A stretch of DNA of 62,503 nt from Aerococcus sp. HMSC062A02 (lineage in GTDB: Bacteria > Bacillota > Bacilli > Lactobacillales > Aerococcaceae), in assembly GCF_001809535.1 (NCBI RefSeq), contig NZ_KV797910.1, forward strand, positions 21,957-84,459, given 5' to 3'. Positions 45,747 through 55,675 of the stretch are shown here, in pieces. Position 1 is the first letter of the stretch; each line of letters opens with the position of its first letter. The position numbers and the translations under genes were made by a program. Under the pieces are notes generated by a model. That model ran no database searches, was not told the origin of the DNA, and was given only the letters and a program-made list of their open reading frames with translations.

Positions 45747-46508
45747 GTGTTGAAAACGCTTGCGACAGAAAGAAGGCAACTCATTGTGGAGATGCTCGAG
45801 AAAGAGTCCCTAGTCAAGGTAACCAGTCTGGTTGACCAACTCGGTGCTTCTGAGGCGACCATCCGACGTGACTTATCCACTTTAGAAGATGAAGGGAAGC
45901 TAACCCGCGTTCATGGTGGCGCTAGACGGCATTATTCATTGGATAATGAGAAGTCACTCGACGAGAAGTTGACCCAACATATTGAAGAGAAAGAAGCGAT
46001 TGCTAAGGCAGCAGCTGACTTGGTTCAAGATAAGGATATTATTTATTTAGATGCTGGGACAACCACCTTGCAGATGGTTCCCCATTTAGCGGGCCTCGAT
46101 ATTTTGGTGGTTACCAATGGAATTGAACAAGCCATGGCTTTGAATGCTTTAGCTATCGATACGATTATGTTGGGCGGTAATCTGAAAAAAAACACGCGGG
46201 CTGTCGTCGGTTCCCAAGCTTTTCAGCAACTTGCGAATTATCACTTTAACAAGGTCTTCATGGGGATCAATGCTATCCACCCCGATTTTGGCATGACGAC
46301 TCCAGATATCGAGGAGGCTAATATTAAGCAAGAGGCGATCAGCCAAGGCGGCCAGGTGTATTTCCTCGCTGACAGCAGCAAATTGGACAAGATGTCTTTT
46401 GCCAAGGTAGCTGATGCGGACACAGGAATTGTGATAACGAGCGAGCTGAGCCCTGAGCTCAAGCAACAATGTAGCGAACAAATTAATTTAAGAGAGGTGA
46501 AGGGATGA
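45747..46508 (+). CDS. fruR: DeoR family fructose operon repressor FruR
   Basis: A DeoR-type repressor of 253 residues. The N-terminal HTH (ERRQLIVEMLEKESLVKVTSLVDQLGASEATIRRDLSTLE) precedes the HGGA hinge and a sugar-phosphate sensor domain with YLDAGTTTLQM. It probably releases DNA on fructose-1-phosphate. The start is uncertain: consecutive GTG and TTG codons both fall close to GAGGGGG. It overlaps fruK by 4 bp. Confidence 0.9.
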   Translation: MLKTLATERRQLIVEMLEKESLVKVTSLVDQLGASEATIRRDLSTLEDEGKLTRVHGGARRHYSLDNEKSLDEKLTQHIEEKEAIAKAAADLVQDKDIIYLDAGTTTLQMVPHLAGLDILVVTNGIEQAMALNALAIDTIMLGGNLKKNTRAVVGSQAFQQLANYHFNKVFMGINAIHPDFGMTTPDIEEANIKQEAISQGGQVYFLADSSKLDKMSFAKVADADTGIVITSELSPELKQQCSEQINLREVKG

Positions 46509-47428
46509 TTTATACAATTACTTTCAATCCGGCCGTCGACATGGTCTACCAGCTTGATCAATTAGTTGAAGGCGGATTGAATCGCTCAGCTGAAGAAAGC
46601 TATGTCGCTGGGGGTAAAGGGGTCAATGCGTCCATTCTTTTACGGCGCTTGGGTCATGAGAACCGGGCAACGGGCTTTCTAGGTGGCTTTACCGGTCAGT
46701 TCATTAAAGATGAGCTCCAAGCTGAAGGCATCGATCCTTATTTTATTGAGGTCGATGGCTTTACCCGGATTAATGCGAAGATCAATACCCGTCAAGCAAC
46801 GGCAACAGAGGTTAACGGCGAAGGCCCTCAGATTCCACAAGCAAAACGCGAGGAACTAGCAGTCTTCTTCCAAAAAGAACTCCAGGCCGGTGATGTGGTT
46901 TTCCTAATGGGCAACAAGGCACCCGGGATGACAGCTGATGACTTCAAGAAAATTGCCGATATTTGCTTGGACAAGGGCGCGCGTTTTGTCTTAGACACTA
47001 ACCGCGATCTCTTGCGTGCCTGCCTCGCTTCTAAGCCCTTCATTATTAAGCCGAATAATGAAGAGTTGAGTGAAATTTTCAATGTCAAGATTGAAAGTGT
47101 TGAAGACATCATCTACTATGCTAAGAAGCTTCAAGAGGAAGGTGCAGAGAATGTGCTGGTTTCCTTAGGGGCTAAGGGTGCCCTCCTGGTAGCAGCTAAT
47201 GGGGAAGTTTACCAGTCAGACGTACCAAATGGCCAAGTGGTCAACCCAACTGGTGCTGGGGATTCCATGCTGGCTGGCTTTATGGCCAAGTACTTGGAAA
47301 CAGAAGACTATGCCCAAAGCTTGCAACAAGGTGCGGCTTCTGGCTCTGCCACCACTTATTCCGCAGGGATTGCAACAGCCGACAAAGTTTATGCACTTTA
47401 CCAAGAAATTAATGTCAAAGAAATTTAA
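46505..47428 (+). CDS. fruK: 1-phosphofructokinase
   Basis: A PfkB-family kinase of 307 residues making fructose-1,6-bisphosphate from the fructose-1-phosphate imported by FruA. It opens MIYTITFNPAVDMVYQL; GGKGVNASILLRRLG and the catalytic NPTGAGDSMLAGFM (Asp in GAGD) are present. It is the second gene of fruR-fruK-fruA, with fruA 25 bp downstream. Confidence 0.95.
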   Translation: MIYTITFNPAVDMVYQLDQLVEGGLNRSAEESYVAGGKGVNASILLRRLGHENRATGFLGGFTGQFIKDELQAEGIDPYFIEVDGFTRINAKINTRQATATEVNGEGPQIPQAKREELAVFFQKELQAGDVVFLMGNKAPGMTADDFKKIADICLDKGARFVLDTNRDLLRACLASKPFIIKPNNEELSEIFNVKIESVEDIIYYAKKLQEEGAENVLVSLGAKGALLVAANGEVYQSDVPNGQVVNPTGAGDSMLAGFMAKYLETEDYAQSLQQGAASGSATTYSAGIATADKVYALYQEINVKEI

Positions 47429-47453
47429 TAGAAGCATTTGAGGGGAGTTATTT

Positions 47454-49412
47454 ATGGCATTAGCAGATTTATTTATCCAAGACGCAATGGACTTGGACTT
47501 ACAGACAACAACGAAGACCGACACGCTCAAGCACCTGGCAGAAAAATTTGCCCAAGCTGGCGGTGTGACCAATGTCGATGAGTATGTGGCAAAATTAGAG
47601 GCCCGCGAAGAAATGTCAACCACTGGGGTAGGCGATGAGATCGCGATTCCGCATGCCCAACATCCTTCCATTAAGCAAGCAGCGGTTATCTTTGGCCGCA
47701 GCAAGGAAGGCATCGAATGGGAATCTATGGACGGGCAACCGGCTAAATTAATCTTCATGATTGCAGCACCTGAAGGCGAAGGCAATGAGCACTTACAAGC
47801 CCTCTCTAAATTATCTGGTGTCTTGATGAAACCTGAAGCCAAGGCAGCATTATTAGAAGCTGAAACAACTGCCGATGTGGTTGCTATCATGGACAAATTT
47901 GATCCGGATAAGGAAGAAGAGGCTGAAGAAGAGGAAGTGGAAGCCGCACCAGCTGTTGCTGATGACGATGTGTACATCCTAGCCGTTACTGCCTGCCCAA
48001 CCGGGATTGCCCATACCTATATGGCCGAAGAAAAACTCAAACAGGCCGCTGAAAAAGCTGGCTACAAGATCAAAGTTGAAACCAATGGCCAGGGGGGGGT
48101 TAACCACCGCTTGACCAAGGCGGATATCGATGCAGCCACAGCTATTATTGTAGCTGCTGACCGTAAAGTAGAAATTAATCGCTTCGATGGTAAACCTGTC
48201 ATCTTCCGTAAGGTAGCGGATGGGATTAATATGGCAGATGAATTGATTCGTCAGGCAGCAGAAGGGGAAGCGAAGACCTTCCATGCTAGTGAATCTACCC
48301 ATGAGGAAGAGGAAGATTCAAGCAATGAATCACTCGGCCGTCAAATCTACAAGCACTTGATGAATGGGGTTTCCCACATGCTGCCATTTGTTGTGGCAGG
48401 GGGGATGTTAATTGCCATTTCCTTCTTCTGGGGGATTAATTCTGCAGACCCAGCAGACCCAAGCTTTAATGCAATCGCCCACTTTTTAAATACCCTAGGT
48501 GGTTTAGCCTTTGCCATGATGCTCCCAGTCTTGGCTGGTTTTATCGGGCAATCTATTGCTGATACGCCAGGTTTAGTTGTAGGGGCTATGGGGGGCGTCT
48601 TTGCCAATCCAGGGATTTTGACTGCCTTTAACCAAGAAGGCTACTTCGCCACTGCAGCGCCATCTGGCTTCTTGGGTGCTTTAGTTGCAGGTTTCTTAGC
48701 CGGTGGGATTATCTGGCTCTTGAAGAAAGCCTTCGCTTGGTTACCTAAGTCCTTGGAAGGGATGAAACCAATCTTCATCTACCCACTCTTCGGTGTCCTG
48801 CTCATGGGCTTAGCCATGTTCTTTGTTGTCAATACGCCAATGGGCATGATCATGGATGCCTTAACCAATGGCCTGGCTTCTATTCCTAGCGAATTAGGGG
48901 TTGTCCTCGGCTTCATCGTCGGTGCCATGATGTCTATTGATATGGGTGGTCCTTTAAACAAGGCAGCTTATGTGACAGGGACAGCTTTAGTTACTCAGGC
49001 TAATGGGGCAGGTTCAGATGTTATGGCTGCCGTTATGGTCGGTGGGATGGTGCCACCAATGGCTATTGCTATCTCAGCAACCCTAAACCGTAACCTATGG
49101 CCAGAAGCCCAACGCAACTCAGCTATGGTCAACTATGTGATGGGGGCAGCCTTCATTACTGAAGGGGCTATTCCTTTTGCAGCCTCTAACCCAGTCCGCG
49201 TGATTCCTTCCTTAGCCATTGGGGCTGGGGTAGCCGGTGCCTTGAGCATGTTCTTTAACTGTGTCAGCTATGTACCACACGGTGGGATCTTTGCGGTATT
49301 GACCAATGGTGTGACTAACCCCGTTCAATATGTGATTGCTTGGTTAGTTGGTTCTGTAGTTGGGGCCTTACTCCTAAACTTCTTCCTCAAACGTGACCCA
49401 AAAGCTAAGTAA
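47454..49412 (+). CDS. fruA: PTS fructose transporter subunit IIABC
   Basis: A multidomain permease of 652 residues. EIIA (1-150) carries His67 in IAIPHAQHP. An acidic linker leads to EIIB (about 172-275), with Cys181 in VTACPTGIAHTYMAEE. EIIC (about 300-640) has some nine membrane helices, including MLPFVVAGGMLIAISFF. It phosphorylates fructose on entry. Domain order A-B-C is the usual one. Confidence 0.95.
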   Translation: MALADLFIQDAMDLDLQTTTKTDTLKHLAEKFAQAGGVTNVDEYVAKLEAREEMSTTGVGDEIAIPHAQHPSIKQAAVIFGRSKEGIEWESMDGQPAKLIFMIAAPEGEGNEHLQALSKLSGVLMKPEAKAALLEAETTADVVAIMDKFDPDKEEEAEEEEVEAAPAVADDDVYILAVTACPTGIAHTYMAEEKLKQAAEKAGYKIKVETNGQGGVNHRLTKADIDAATAIIVAADRKVEINRFDGKPVIFRKVADGINMADELIRQAAEGEAKTFHASESTHEEEEDSSNESLGRQIYKHLMNGVSHMLPFVVAGGMLIAISFFWGINSADPADPSFNAIAHFLNTLGGLAFAMMLPVLAGFIGQSIADTPGLVVGAMGGVFANPGILTAFNQEGYFATAAPSGFLGALVAGFLAGGIIWLLKKAFAWLPKSLEGMKPIFIYPLFGVLLMGLAMFFVVNTPMGMIMDALTNGLASIPSELGVVLGFIVGAMMSIDMGGPLNKAAYVTGTALVTQANGAGSDVMAAVMVGGMVPPMAIAISATLNRNLWPEAQRNSAMVNYVMGAAFITEGAIPFAASNPVRVIPSLAIGAGVAGALSMFFNCVSYVPHGGIFAVLTNGVTNPVQYVIAWLVGSVVGALLLNFFLKRDPKAK

Positions 49413-49451
49413 TTCCTATGGGCTTTTATCGAAAGATATAGTAAAATAGAT

Positions 49452-49466
49452 ATGTAAACGCATTAA
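49452..49466 (+). promoter_or_regulatory. cre-like site before ptsI
   Basis: ATGTAAACGCATTAA matches the cre consensus WTGNAANCGNWNNCW except for one position. It lies 26 bp before the ptsI start, and a TAAAAT sits a few bases upstream, so ptsI may have its own regulated start. Confidence 0.45.
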
Positions 49467-49491
49467 AAAGCTTTTTAACTAAGGAGGACCT

Positions 49492-51219
49492 ATGACCTTA
49501 CAATTAACAGGTATTGCAGCAAGTGATGGGATTGCAATTGCCAAGGCCTACTCACTAGCTGAACCAGACTTAAGTTTCGAAGAAAAAACCATTGAAGATA
49601 TCAAAGCCGAACAGCAACGCTTTGAAGCGGCTCGCTTAGAAGCCCGTCAAGAAATTGAAAAAGTTTATGAGTCAGCATTAGAAAATGTTGGACCAGAAGC
49701 CGCGGCTGTCTTTGATGCTCACTTACAGATGATCGATGACCCTGAATTTAACGGACAGATTACAGCGAAGATCGAGAGCGACCAAGTCAATGCTGAAGCG
49801 GCCCTACGCCAAGTGGCAGACTTCTTTATTCAAACTTTTGAAGCCATGGTAGATAATGCCTATATGCAAGAACGGGCAGCGGACGTGCGTGATGTTTCTA
49901 ACCGGATCCTAGCTAAGTTATTAGGGGTGAACATCCCCAATGCAGCGACGATCGATGAAGAAGCCATTGTGATCGCCCGCGACTTAACCCCAAGTGATAC
50001 GGCGCAATTGAACAAGCAATACGTGCTCGGTTTTGCGACAGACATTGGGGGCCGGACTTCTCACTCCGCGATTATGGCCCGCTCTTTAGAAATTCCTGCT
50101 GTCGTAGGGACAGCTAAGATTTCCCAATCCGTAAATGATGGCGATATCGTTGTTATTGACGGTTTAGATGGGGAAGTTATTGTTAACCCGACTGAAGAAG
50201 AACTCGCCACTTACCGTGAAAAGGCGGCTGCTTTTGAAGAAAAACGCAAGCAATGGGCACTCCTAAAAGATGCTGAAACCGTAACGAAAGACGGTCAACA
50301 TTTTGAACTCTGCGCTAATATTGGGACCCCTAAGGATGTGGACGGGGCCCTCAATAATGGGGCAGAAGGGATTGGCCTCTACCGGACAGAATTCCTCTAC
50401 ATGGATTCTGATGAAATGCCAACAGAAGAGGCCCAGTATGAATCCTACAAGAAAGTCCTAGAAGCTATGGGCGACAAGGCGGTTGTGATCCGGACCATGG
50501 ATATCGGTGGTGATAAGGAATTGCCTTATATGGACCTGCCTGAAGAGATGAACCCCTTCTTGGGCTACCGGGCCATCCGGATTGCCCTCGACCAAAAGGA
50601 TCTCTTCCGCACCCAACTTCGGGCCCTGCTCCGTGCTTCAGCACACGGTCACTTGAAGATCATGTTCCCAATGATTGCTAGCCTGCAAGAGTTTCGTGAA
50701 GCTAAATCCTTCCTAGAAGAAGTGCGCCAAGAACTTGAAGGAGAAGGCCATGAAGTAGCTTCAGATATTGAAGTCGGTATCATGATTGAAATCCCTGCAG
50801 CAGCTGTTCTTGCTGACCAGTTCGCTAAGGAAGTCGACTTCTTCTCTATCGGGACCAATGACTTGATCCAATACACTATGGCAGCAGACCGGATGAATGA
50901 GCATGTGTCTTACCTCTACCAACCCTACAATCCATCTGTCCTTCGTCTGATCAAGCATGTGATTGATTCATCACATAAAGAAGGTAAATGGACCGGGATG
51001 TGTGGGGAAATGGCCGGCGACCAAATCGCTGCACCATTGCTCGTTGGTATGGGCTTGGATGAATTCTCCATGTCTGCTTCAAGCATCCTGAGAACCAAGG
51101 CCTTGATGGCGGAATTAGATACCAAGGAAATGGCAGCTCTGGCTGATAAAGCCTTAAATGAAGCTACAACAGCAGATGAAGTTGTGGCTCTGGTCAAGGA
51201 AGCTGTTAAAATTGATTAA
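49492..51219 (+). CDS. ptsI: PTS Enzyme I (phosphoenolpyruvate--protein phosphotransferase)
   Basis: Transfers phosphate from PEP to HPr, 575 residues. The active His191 lies in [13 protein letters not shown], and the PEP-binding barrel has [21 protein letters not shown] and [26 protein letters not shown]. Its place at the end of fruRKA, 79 bp after fruA, rather than behind ptsH, is unusual for Firmicutes. A MITE-like element with hairpin-T ends follows. Confidence 0.96.
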   Translation: MTLQLTGIAASDGIAIAKAYSLAEPDLSFEEKTIEDIKAEQQRFEAARLEARQEIEKVYESALENVGPEAAAVFDAHLQMIDDPEFNGQITAKIESDQVNAEAALRQVADFFIQTFEAMVDNAYMQERAADVRDVSNRILAKLLGVNIPNAATIDEEAIVIARDLTPSDTAQLNKQYVLGFATDIGGRTSHSAIMARSLEIPAVVGTAKISQSVNDGDIVVIDGLDGEVIVNPTEEELATYREKAAAFEEKRKQWALLKDAETVTKDGQHFELCANIGTPKDVDGALNNGAEGIGLYRTEFLYMDSDEMPTEEAQYESYKKVLEAMGDKAVVIRTMDIGGDKELPYMDLPEEMNPFLGYRAIRIALDQKDLFRTQLRALLRASAHGHLKIMFPMIASLQEFREAKSFLEEVRQELEGEGHEVASDIEVGIMIEIPAAAVLADQFAKEVDFFSIGTNDLIQYTMAADRMNEHVSYLYQPYNPSVLRLIKHVIDSSHKEGKWTGMCGEMAGDQIAAPLLVGMGLDEFSMSASSILRTKALMAELDTKEMAALADKALNEATTADEVVALVKEAVKID

Positions 51220-51234
51220 TTAGCGCCAATGCGC

Positions 51235-51406
51235 GAGAGGCTGGGACAAAAGTTCCAACCTCTTTTTAAATAGCGAACATTTTTCAAAAACCTGCTCCAA
51301 AAGTCAGGCCTGACATCCACTTCACGAACTATGAGAAATCGTTAGTAAACGTTTTCTCATAGTTCGCTCCAGTGGTTCAGGCCTGATCGACTTTTGTCAC
51401 ACTCTC
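51235..51406 (-). repeat. MITE-like element, longest copy (E3), with giant hairpin
   Basis: 172 bp, inverted relative to E1 and E2. Ends GAGAGGCTGGGACAAAAGT and, inverted, GAGAGTGTGACAAAAGTC are terminal inverted repeats. Inside, CGAACTATGAGAAA (51325-51338) pairs with TTTCTCATAGTTCG (51353-51366). Outer AGGCCTGA/TCAGGCCT arms are also present. The left end, GAGGCTGGGAC/GTTCCAACCTC plus T-run, probably terminates ptsI. Confidence 0.75.
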
Positions 51407-51507
51407 TTTTTTCTTATACATATGTCCCGAGCTTGCAGCTGGGGCGTAGAATGTGGTAGGATTAAATGATGATTGAAGCAATGAATGCTAGGCTTTAGCT
51501 TTGATAG

Positions 51508-52662
<1,155 letters not shown>

Positions 52663-52698
52663 GAATTAAAGGGCTAATTAGCCTCTTAGGAGACGAGC

Positions 52699-52709
52699 TA
52701 TGTTAGAAT
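52699..52709 (+). promoter_or_regulatory. Extended -10 promoter of yajC
   Basis: CTATGTTAGAAT-type extended -10 preceded by AGGAGAC, like the element before the YkuJ-like gene. Confidence 0.45.
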
Positions 52710-52754
52710 AGACGTATTAACGGCATTTACTTTTGAAAGGAGCGACTAATTAGA

Positions 52755-53216
52755 ATGAATTCATATTATATTGCAGCATCTGGCGGAGGCTTAATGAGTC
52801 TCTTGTTATACTTTATTGTTGTTGGTGGGATTATGTACTTCTTAATGATCCGTCCACAGAAAAAACGCCAAGAGAAGCATAAGGACATGTTATCCTCTAT
52901 GGGCGTCGGTGACCATGCGGTAACGATTGGCGGCCTTCATGGTGTCATCTATGAGATCGATGAAGTGAAGAACACCATTACCTTAGATTGTGAAGGGGTC
53001 CTGCTCGTATTCGAACGTTCAGCGATTGCTCGGACACAAAAGGCGGATCCAGCGGGGACTGAAGCGGCTAATGCAGCTATTTCTAATGCTGCTGAGGCTC
53101 AAGCTGCTGAAAAAGCAGAAGAAGAAACAGTCCAAACTCAGGAAGCCGACCAAGTTGAAGAAAAGGATGGACTTGAAGTGCGCGAAGGTCAAGCGGATCC
53201 TCAAGACGAGGAATAG
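52755..53216 (+). CDS. yajC: Preprotein translocase subunit YajC
   Basis: A single-span membrane protein of 153 residues associated with Sec/YidC. One helix (about 14-36) is followed by the signature MIRPQKKRQEKHKDMLSSMGVGDHAVTIGGLHG. The last 55 residues form an Ala/Glu-rich, probably coiled or disordered acidic tail, longer than in typical YajC (about 90-110 residues). A ComN-like gene follows by 6 bp. Confidence 0.9.
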   Translation: MNSYYIAASGGGLMSLLLYFIVVGGIMYFLMIRPQKKRQEKHKDMLSSMGVGDHAVTIGGLHGVIYEIDEVKNTITLDCEGVLLVFERSAIARTQKADPAGTEAANAAISNAAEAQAAEKAEEETVQTQEADQVEEKDGLEVREGQADPQDEE

Positions 53217-53222
53217 GGAAAC

Positions 53223-53519
53223 ATGCCACTAGCGGAAGCGATCGCACTTAGTGACTGGGAACGCTTCTGGCTGAAAGCAGCCTTTGAGCGTAAGGCCAAG
53301 CAATTTCAAGAAGAAGGCTATCCAGAGATTAGGAGTCAGGATATTGAAGCCTACTTTACGACTTATGCCTGGAAGAAGGAGAAACCCAAGCGTATTCGTC
53401 AGAAACGCCAAGCTGTGAACGCGCTCACGGCCAATGACTACTTCGATTACGCCTATCTGGAAGCGTCCACACTGTCGGTTCCTAAGCTTGATGATATGGA
53501 TATCTCTAATCTTTTATAG
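53223..53519 (+). CDS. comN: ComN-like post-transcriptional regulator
   Basis: A small basic protein of 98 residues. The helical core WLKAAFERKAKQFQEEGYPEIRSQDIEAYFTTYAWKKEKP matches the post-transcriptional regulator family that includes Bacillus ComN, which affects comE mRNA. Position directly after yajC supports this. Function here is by family only. Confidence 0.7.
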   Translation: MPLAEAIALSDWERFWLKAAFERKAKQFQEEGYPEIRSQDIEAYFTTYAWKKEKPKRIRQKRQAVNALTANDYFDYAYLEASTLSVPKLDDMDISNLL

Positions 53520-53525
53520 TCGGAA

Positions 53526-53572
53526 ACAGGATGCCAGAAGGAAGCTTTTGCCAGCTGGTCATCCTGTTTTTT
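53526..53572 (+). terminator. Terminator after yajC-comN
   Basis: ACAGGATG and CAG pair with CTG and CATCCTGT; T-run follows. Confidence 0.8.
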
Positions 53573-53608
53573 CTTGGTTAAATTTCAAGACGGAGGAAAT
53601 TTCTATCG

Positions 53609-53637
53609 TTCTGAAAATTATTAATTTCATGTATAAT
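53609..53637 (+). promoter_or_regulatory. Promoter of the MntR-like gene
   Basis: TTCTGA, 17 bp, TATAAT. Confidence 0.5.
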
Positions 53638-53705
53638 AGAGGGTAGATAATTTATGGGCTTGGCCAAGTTGAACCATATCAAATGAGGGAGTGAATGAAG
53701 GTCTT

Positions 53706-54362
53706 ATGTCTAGAAGTAAAGATGATTACATGAAAGCAATCTACCAATTGAAGGGTGATGAGCGTAATATCTCGAATAAGGAAATTAGTCAAGCGCTCCA
53801 TGTCTCAGCCGCTTCCGTCACTGAGATGTTGAACAAGCTGCAGGCTGAAGGCTATCTTGTCTATGTTCCCTACCAGGGCGTTCGTTTAACGGAGGAAGGA
53901 AGCTATTTTGCCTCGCAGATTATTCGCCGCCACCGGCTCTGGGAAGTTTTCTTACACGATGAATTGCGTTACCCTTGGGATGAAGTCCACCCCGAAGCCG
54001 AAGTCTTAGAGCACTATGTTTCGGACGACTTCATCAACCGCTTAGAGGCCTATCTGGGTTACCCAAAGTACTGTCCTCATGGTGGTGCGATTCCTGACCA
54101 AGAAGGGCATTCAGAACATGAAGCCATGGAGGCCTTGGCAAATATTAACTTAGGGACTTCCTTTATCGTGCGCCGGGTGGTAGATGATGACCAGCTCCTA
54201 GCCTATTTGGATGAACATGGCCTGCGCATGAATAAAGCTTATGAACTTGTTGACCGGGAAGCCTATAGTAATGACCTGGTCCTGAAAGATTTAGACCAAG
54301 GGCAGAGCTTACGTTTAAATGCTGGAGCTAGTCAAAATATATTTGTGGAAGTAAGCCTGTGA
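53706..54362 (+). CDS. mntR: DtxR/MntR family metal-dependent regulator
   Basis: A regulator of 218 residues. The N-terminal winged helix (SKDDYMKAIYQL, ISQALHVSAASVTEMLNKL) precedes the metal/dimer domain with IIRRHRLWEVFL, EVLEHYVSD and CPHGGAIPDQ, then a C-terminal FeoA/SH3-like domain. Manganese control is likely but iron cannot be excluded. A GTG at 53691 is an alternative start. Its TGA stop lies within the first bases of a MITE-like element. Confidence 0.82.
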   Translation: MSRSKDDYMKAIYQLKGDERNISNKEISQALHVSAASVTEMLNKLQAEGYLVYVPYQGVRLTEEGSYFASQIIRRHRLWEVFLHDELRYPWDEVHPEAEVLEHYVSDDFINRLEAYLGYPKYCPHGGAIPDQEGHSEHEAMEALANINLGTSFIVRRVVDDDQLLAYLDEHGLRMNKAYELVDREAYSNDLVLKDLDQGQSLRLNAGASQNIFVEVSL

Positions 54363-54475
54363 CAAAAGCTGCTTAGGCCTAGACCATTGGAGCCTACTAT
54401 GGAACTGGGTGTCAGGATTGATTTTTGGAACAGCTTTTTGCTAGAAAGTTCCTTAGTCAAAAAAGAGGCCGAAGT
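54355..54475 (+). repeat. MITE-like element, degenerate copy (E4), supplying a stop codon
   Basis: Starts CCTGTGACAAAAGCTGCTTA and keeps TTAGGCCTAGACCATTGGAG, GGTGTCAGG, TTTTTGGAACAGCTTTTTG and a final AAAAAAGAGGCC. The TGA of TGTGACAAAAG is the stop of the upstream regulator gene. Confidence 0.6.
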
Positions 54476-54505
54476 TTTTAAGTCTAGGGAGAATGGAGGG
54501 CTAGT

Positions 54506-55675
54506 ATGCGGACGATTGGGATTCTAGAATTTGAGGAACCCAAAATTGAAGCTAAAAGAAAAATTTTACACGTCGACATGGATGCCTTCTATGCTTCCAT
54601 CGAGCAGCGGGATGAACCCAGCTACCGCGGTAAGCCCTTAGTGATTGCCCGCCATCCCAAAGAGAATAGCGGTAAGGGAGTGGTCGCAACGGCCAGCTAT
54701 GAAGCACGTAAATTTGGCATTCATTCGGCCATGAGTGCGGCAGAAGCCTACCGTTTATGTCCCCAGGCGATTTTTGTTCCTGCCCGTCATGCGTATTACC
54801 GGGAGGTTTCAGCCCAAGTCCGGGAAATCTTTGCCCGCTATACGGATTTAATTGAGCCTTTGTCCATTGATGAGGCCTTCCTAGATGTGACGGAGAATAA
54901 GCTCAACCAGCCCTATGCTATGTATTTGGCCCGTGATATCCAAGAAAGTATCTACCAGGAGCTCCGATTGACTGCCAGTATTGGTGTTTCTTATAACAAG
55001 TTCTTAGCTAAACTCGCTTCAGATTATCGGAAGCCGGGGGGAATGACGGTAATTACGCCCAAGCGAGCGCTAGCCTTTTTGGACGGGCTGCCAGTCGATG
55101 ACTTCTATGGCATCGGCAAAAAGTCAGCTGAGCGCCTCCATGAGCGAGGGGTTCATAAGGGAAGCGATTTGCGGGCCTTGAGTCAGGAAGAATGCCTGGA
55201 CATTTTTGGGAAACTTGGCTTGCGGATCTACGAACGGATCCGAGGCGTTGACGAGCGGCCAGTCCGGGTCAAGCGCCAACGCAAGTCAATTAGTAAGGAA
55301 ACCACACTCTATCCCTTCCTCTACCATGAAGATGAGGTTCGCCAGCAGCTCCAGCGACTAGCAGCTGAGGTCAGTCAATCGGCAGAAGATAAAGGGCTCC
55401 ACGGCCAGGTGGTCACCCTTAAATTCCGTTACCCAGATTTTGCTACTATGACTAGGCAGCGGTCTTTGCAGACGCCTATCTTTGATGCGGAGGAGATCGC
55501 CTTCCACGCCGAAGACTTATGGGAGGAATTTGGCCAAGTTGACCAGGGCATCCGCCTCTTGGGGGTCGGTTTGTCTGAACTTACTGCTCAAGATTTTGAA
55601 AATCTGAGCCTGCCCCTTAAGCCGCCAACTCCAGACTATCAAGCAGAAACAAAGGAGAAGAAAGATGACGACTAA
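54506..55675 (+). CDS. dinB: DNA polymerase IV
   Basis: A Y-family translesion polymerase of 389 residues. Catalytic acids lie in HVDMDAFYASIEQ (Asp24, Asp26) and SIDEAFLDVT (Asp122, Glu123). The helix-hairpin-helix thumb (GIGKKSAERL) and little-finger domain are complete. An N-terminal extension of about 18 residues precedes the core. The last 11 bp overlap the spxR-like gene. Confidence 0.94.
   Translation: MRTIGILEFEEPKIEAKRKILHVDMDAFYASIEQRDEPSYRGKPLVIARHPKENSGKGVVATASYEARKFGIHSAMSAAEAYRLCPQAIFVPARHAYYREVSAQVREIFARYTDLIEPLSIDEAFLDVTENKLNQPYAMYLARDIQESIYQELRLTASIGVSYNKFLAKLASDYRKPGGMTVITPKRALAFLDGLPVDDFYGIGKKSAERLHERGVHKGSDLRALSQEECLDIFGKLGLRIYERIRGVDERPVRVKRQRKSISKETTLYPFLYHEDEVRQQLQRLAAEVSQSAEDKGLHGQVVTLKFRYPDFATMTRQRSLQTPIFDAEEIAFHAEDLWEEFGQVDQGIRLLGVGLSELTAQDFENLSLPLKPPTPDYQAETKEKKDDD

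Noticed and set aside
47216-47977. Minus-strand open frame of 253 codons across fruK and fruA
   Set aside because: It is antisense to two certain genes and its translation is low-complexity Ser/Ala-rich, as expected of a shadow frame.
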